Part shown: positions 60,432 through 64,000 of the stretch, in pieces
Layout: every line of letters starts with the position of its first letter
How positions within the stretch are numbered: position 1 is the first letter of the stretch
Source: Gnetum montanum
Lineage: Eukaryota; Streptophyta; Gnetopsida; Gnetales; Gnetaceae
NCBI GenBank assembly: GCA_015680685.1
Contig: MNCI01012713.1
Location: forward strand, 614,743-678,742
Reading direction: 5' to 3'
Length of the DNA: 64,000 nt
Made by a program: the position numbers and the translations under genes
The notes under the pieces: generated by a model
The model's database searches: none
Told to the model about the DNA's origin: nothing
The model's input: only the letters and a program-made list of their open reading frames with translations

Positions 60432-60500
60432 TTGTGTATCCGATATCGTTGGCCAGGCCGCGATATCGCATATTCGATATCACGGTTCCGATATTGGAGC
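60432..60500. repeat. Cluster of GATATC palindromes in the LTR U3
   Basis: CCGATATCGTTGG, GCGATATCGCATATTCGATA, TCGATATCACGG and CCGATATTGG within about 70 bp, 25-90 bp upstream of the TATA box on the minus strand. Confidence 0.8.
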
Positions 60501-60699
60501 CTAACAAATCATGGTTCATCATATCCCCATGACTGAATGAAAAGTTATCCTCGAGTCAAACAAAATGAGAACAAGTCCAATTGATTACACAGTGGATAGG
60601 TATGAGATTATTGATTGACTAGGAATTTATTCATGCCGTAGTGGAGAGATGAATACAACAAAATTTGGACATAGACAAAAAATTAAAAATAGAAAAAAA

Positions 60700-63500
60700 T
60701 TTGTTGGAACTCATGCTGTTCTAGGTGGCAGTGGTTCCTCCATGGATCGCTTCCCCTTATCTTGTGCTCCAAGTTTTAGAATTTGATGGCTCTGAAGGAG
60801 TTCATGGAGTTTTTCCTCTTCAGTTTGGGGGGTCTTATGCCATCCATGCTGATGCTCCAATGTTTGATGGAGTCAACACCTCCCATTGACATGACAATTG
60901 CAGGAACATTTGATTAGCCTTGACATACTAGGCCACAAACAACCATTGTTCCTCTTCATAGGATCTGGCTTTGTCCTTGTATTCTTGGTAATTTGTAAGC
61001 CATCGAGACAAGTCTGCCATTACATCCTTTTGTCCCTAGTAGCTGGTTTTAACCACCTCTAACTCAGAATTTTCCACTTTTAATTTCTATAGTGTCTTCT
61101 TGTGCTCAGAAAATTCTATTTCATATTTTGCGTAGGTGGTAGCTACCCGCTTCTCCAGCTCTATTCTCGAGAATCCTACTATTAACATGGCTAAGTTAGC
61201 ATCCCGTAGGTTTGCCAATTCCATGTACTTCGTAAGATCTTGTATCTACAGGTTCCAGCTTTTGAGCTCTGCTTGGTGGATGAACGCATAGGTATCCAAT
61301 ATGGCTTGCCAATTAGTGTTTTGAACATTGAGAGTGTTGATATGGTCCTTGGCCATATTGATTTCTTTTTCAATTACTTGCTTGTATATCCCCACCTGGT
61401 CCCTGAAGTGTTCCTTCAGTTTCTCATGTCGCTTGACCTCGTTTTGCCATGCATTTATTTCAATGGTTGTCTTTTAATGGATTACGCGTACCTCCTCCAT
61501 TGAAAGGGTTCAATTTTCTCTGACTAAGTAATTCATGTCCTGGTTGACCTTGACCAGTTGTTCTTGTAACTATTGAAAATTTTCTTCGAGAACATTCTTT
61601 TGTTTTTCCACAGTGGTCAATCAAAGATTGTCAACAGCAAGTTGTTTATTCTCCTCTTGTAAGGCCTTGAGTGCTTTAGCATGTGCATGTTTGAGCTTGT
61701 GCCTTGGAAGCATCCCAGTTGGCCTTCTCTTTCTCCTCCCCCACTCTTTTATTTTCTGCCAACAATTTATTAAGTTGCTCCATCTAGAAGGACTCTAGCT
61801 AGTCTGTGAGGATGAACTGAGATGGGTCTTGCTGTGCAGCTTGTAGGGTAACGAGCTTCTCTTGGAGGGTTTCCAACTCTGCCTCTGCATGCTTGGCCTT
61901 GATCTCTACCATAACTAGCTTCCCTTTTGTGGAGATGAGGTCTAATTGAGTTGTTATGACATCTTGAGAGATGTCAAATAGGAACATCATCACTTGTCTT
62001 ATCTACAGTAACTGATCGAAAACATCCTCATGTTTTGCAGGAGTCATTGAGGGACCGGCCAAGGTTTGAGCATCGTGTGCTCCCATAAAGTCTACCGGTG
62101 GCACAATAGGGACATCGAATGATTCTTTTATGTGTTCTATGACCACTTCTGCAGCTCACGCTATATCTTGGTGCTACATGATCACTACTATGGCCCCTTC
62201 ACCAGTTTCTAATGGCACTTGAAAAGATGCAGTGTTCCCTAAGATCTGTTGTGACTAGTATGATTCCCCTCCTCCTATTTGGATTAACACCTTGCCCTGT
62301 GCACGATCGATTGAGTTTGTGGGTTGTGCAACATCATCTATGACCCAGAAGAGGTTGGTCTCATCATGGCTTGCCAGTTGACCATCTCAATGATGGCCCT
62401 GAGATGGTTTATTGACAGTAAATAGTCCTGCGGTAGTGGTGGCGGTTGGTTTTGCTGGCCTATGGTGGGCCCTGCTTCCTATTGTTGACTGGGCCTTGTG
62501 CTTGGAAGTTGGCTAGGCCCTGCAGTTTGAGTTGTAGTGGGCCCCATCATCTGTTCTTGTTCAGGCTCTAGTGTCTTACCAGCACTCTTCCTTGGGGCTA
62601 GTTGCTTCAACAGTTTAGCAAATGAAGCATTTTGGGCCCTTTTGGAGACGTCATTGGTGTACCCCAGAATTCCAACATGCCAGCATAGCTTCCTAATGAG
62701 ACAGGGAAAGGGAAATGTGAACTTCCCCATCTTGCATTCCTTAAACCACCTCAAAATATCTATAAGATAAAGATAGGGTAGGTTAGCATTAACCTTGCCC
62801 ATCAATATAGCACTTCCTCTAGCCGCATACGTGGAGATTCTATTCAGTCCTTTTGTGGGGAAGTGTGATAAGTGTTGATCTTGAAATAGATCCTCTCCTC
62901 AAGTGTCAGCTCTCCATATGCCGTTTCTTCCTTGTCGTACACCCTTTTCAACCAAATCTTCCATGCATCAACATTGGAGTGAGTGGGCAGGTGAGCAACT
63001 TTCAGCCTTATATTCGGAAGATTTAACACTTCCAAAATGGCTTTGGTAGAGAAATCTATAGAAACACCACCAATATCAACTATGGTGCCTTCTTCTCTAT
63101 TGTGCCAAAATTGGTACATCTCTCCGAAGTACCATGCACTACTTTCAGAGAGAATAGGCCATAATGTGGATCCTTTGAGTTGGTTCCTAACTGCCTCAGG
63201 AGTGAACTCAGTGAAAGGTCCAAAGTTGAGTTCCATGATCATAGCTATTAACGTGAACCTTTCATGAATCGCCTGAATACATTTTGGGAACAATGTGAGA
63301 TGTTTCCCCTATTCAAGCACTTCAGTGTCTCCTCCTTTAGCTTGTCCTAATTGCACAGTAATAAGCGGCTCTTGATGGATGCTAAACGATTGTGCCTCTT
63401 ATTTTGTATGTTCCTCGGGAGACACCTGGCCTCTACCTCTCCTTGGTCTTTTGGATGCACCTTGAGAGGGTCCTTCTTGCTGTCCACGTTTAGGGACCAT
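60700..63500 (-). pseudogene. Coiled-coil ORF with transposon-protein-like N-terminal domain
   Basis: Reads from about 63500 (MVPKRGQQEGPSQGASKRPR). Domain at 63293-62640: FGEMYQFWHNREEGTIVDIG, GVSIDFSTKAILEVLNLPN, DAWKIWLKRVYDKEE, ANLPYLYLIDILRWF, FTFPFPCLIRKLCWHVGI. This layout resembles proteins annotated 'putative plant transposon protein'. A Q/P-rich linker follows, and then a very long coiled coil (61993-61000; AELETLQEKLVTLQAAQ, KTTIEINAWQNEVKRHEKLK, SRIELEKRVATTYAKYEIEF). Function unknown; a Gag-like structural role would fit an LTR element. Broken by a stop near 62840 and others beyond 62480. Confidence 0.65.
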
Positions 63501-63510
63501 TTGTAATCAC

Positions 63511-64000
63511 ATAGGGATGACTATTAGTAAGGTTATTTACAAATTTGATTTATACCTTACTTCTTGCCTTTAATGAATTGGTTTCTTGTTTAGTATAATC
63601 TAGAGTTAGAGAATTTTACGAGAATGTCCCCTAAAATTTTTGATATTGGGCCTAATTTGATTAGGTGGCTCCAAAACTTTAATTCTCATGGTGTGGGTGA
63701 AGAGATTAAAATTGATTTGGAAATGTGTTTAACATTTTTACGGTCATTTACCCTTTATGATATCCTTCAGGCTATGGTGAATTTTGAAAAAAATTATGTG
63801 CAACTTGGAGTGTACCCTTCCCCCATGACTAAGCTAAACACTCCAAGTTTAGACAGATTCAATTGGAATGGGAATCGGAGCATTAACCAGCAAGTTATGG
63901 TTGTTTGAACGATAGGTGCGCAAGTTAGCAATTTGTGGAAGAAAATTTGAACAACTCTCCCAGCGTGAATAGTGAAAAATGATGCTAACGTGTGCTAGGA
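63511..64000. other. Right edge, unassigned
   Basis: A plus-strand open stretch of 94 codons (63624-63908) reading FDIGPNLIRWLQNFNSHG, then LGVYPSPMTKLNTPSLDRF, has no domain that I recognise. It could be part of an element continuing off the window or chance. Confidence 0.3.

Larger units (their letters stand above)
59656..63510 (-). mobile_element. Second LTR element of a related family (3' part)
   Basis: Its 3' LTR begins TGATGAGTGGCGAGG at 59656, only 5 bp from the neighbour's 5' LTR, and is about 65% similar to it. The LTR's other limit lies between 60510 and 60760. The internal region carries a large minus-strand ORF with many stops (about 60700-63500). No RT or integrase is seen, so it is either non-autonomous or has its pol elsewhere. 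The 5' LTR is not in the window. Confidence 0.7.

Noticed and set aside
49900-63510. A previously unknown virus or endogenous pararetrovirus
   Set aside because: All polymerase and integrase parts are those of Gypsy LTR retrotransposons with LTRs and a primer-binding site; no movement or coat protein motif was seen.
1-64000. CRISPR arrays, bacterial-type operons, riboswitches, rRNA genes
   Set aside because: Sequence is plant nuclear DNA; the tandem repeats seen are minisatellites without regular unique spacers, and no rRNA-like sequence was noticed.

Overview
This window is nuclear DNA from a plant with a large, retrotransposon-rich, AT-rich genome. The one clear host gene lies on the + strand and runs through the first two thirds. 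It is the 3' part of a ubiquitin-specific protease of the UBP14 / USP5 (isopeptidase T) family. Sixteen exons (266-42444) join in one intact frame of 1,727 nt, ending at a stop at 42442-42444. The start of the gene (N-terminal and zinc-finger UBP parts) lies upstream of the window. Introns of about 10.7, 3.9, 4.2, 9.9 and 10.6 kb, plus LINEs, Au-type SINEs and Copia and Gypsy elements, suggest a gymnosperm or a large-genome early-diverging angiosperm. The species cannot be fixed from the sequence.

Layout. 1-11094: one UBP14 exon, then a giant intron with two RTE-clade LINE copies, an Au-type SINE, and a decayed minus-strand Copia element (6935-10905) that has a further insertion inside it. 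11095-20010: six exons. The introns hold a duplicated decoy splice acceptor/pseudo-exon, a short-terminal-repeat element, a 5'-truncated L1 copy with perfect target-site duplications (16497-17660), and plus-strand Copia remains. 20011-29889: an intron with a near-full-length L1-type LINE (22652-28857, minus). 29890-31651: a compact block of eight exons, including a GC-AG intron and two UBA domains. 31652-42232: the last intron, in which a second L1 copy (33092-41371) is split by a Copia element (34881-40087). 42233-42444: the last exon, with the catalytic His box.

42445-64000 is intergenic repeat DNA. It holds a LINE zinc-binding-domain fragment expanded into a 100-bp x 4 tandem repeat, tRNA-type SINEs, small minisatellites, a plus-strand Gypsy gag fragment (49900-52432), a minus-strand Gypsy element (52433-59650, Athila/Tat-like), and directly beside it the 3' part of a second related element (from 59656). 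That second element carries a large coiled-coil ORF.

The most unusual system is the L1 family. Beyond its normal reverse-transcriptase and zinc-binding regions it carries an extra 3' coding module: a domain resembling 'putative plant transposon protein', a long charged coiled coil, and a conserved C-terminal box. The module is present, whole or in part, in three independent copies. Two of these have perfect 13- and 14-bp target-site duplications and T-runs, so the module moves as part of the LINE. A similar domain followed by coiled coil occurs in the LTR element at the right edge, which suggests a module shared between non-LTR and LTR retroelements.
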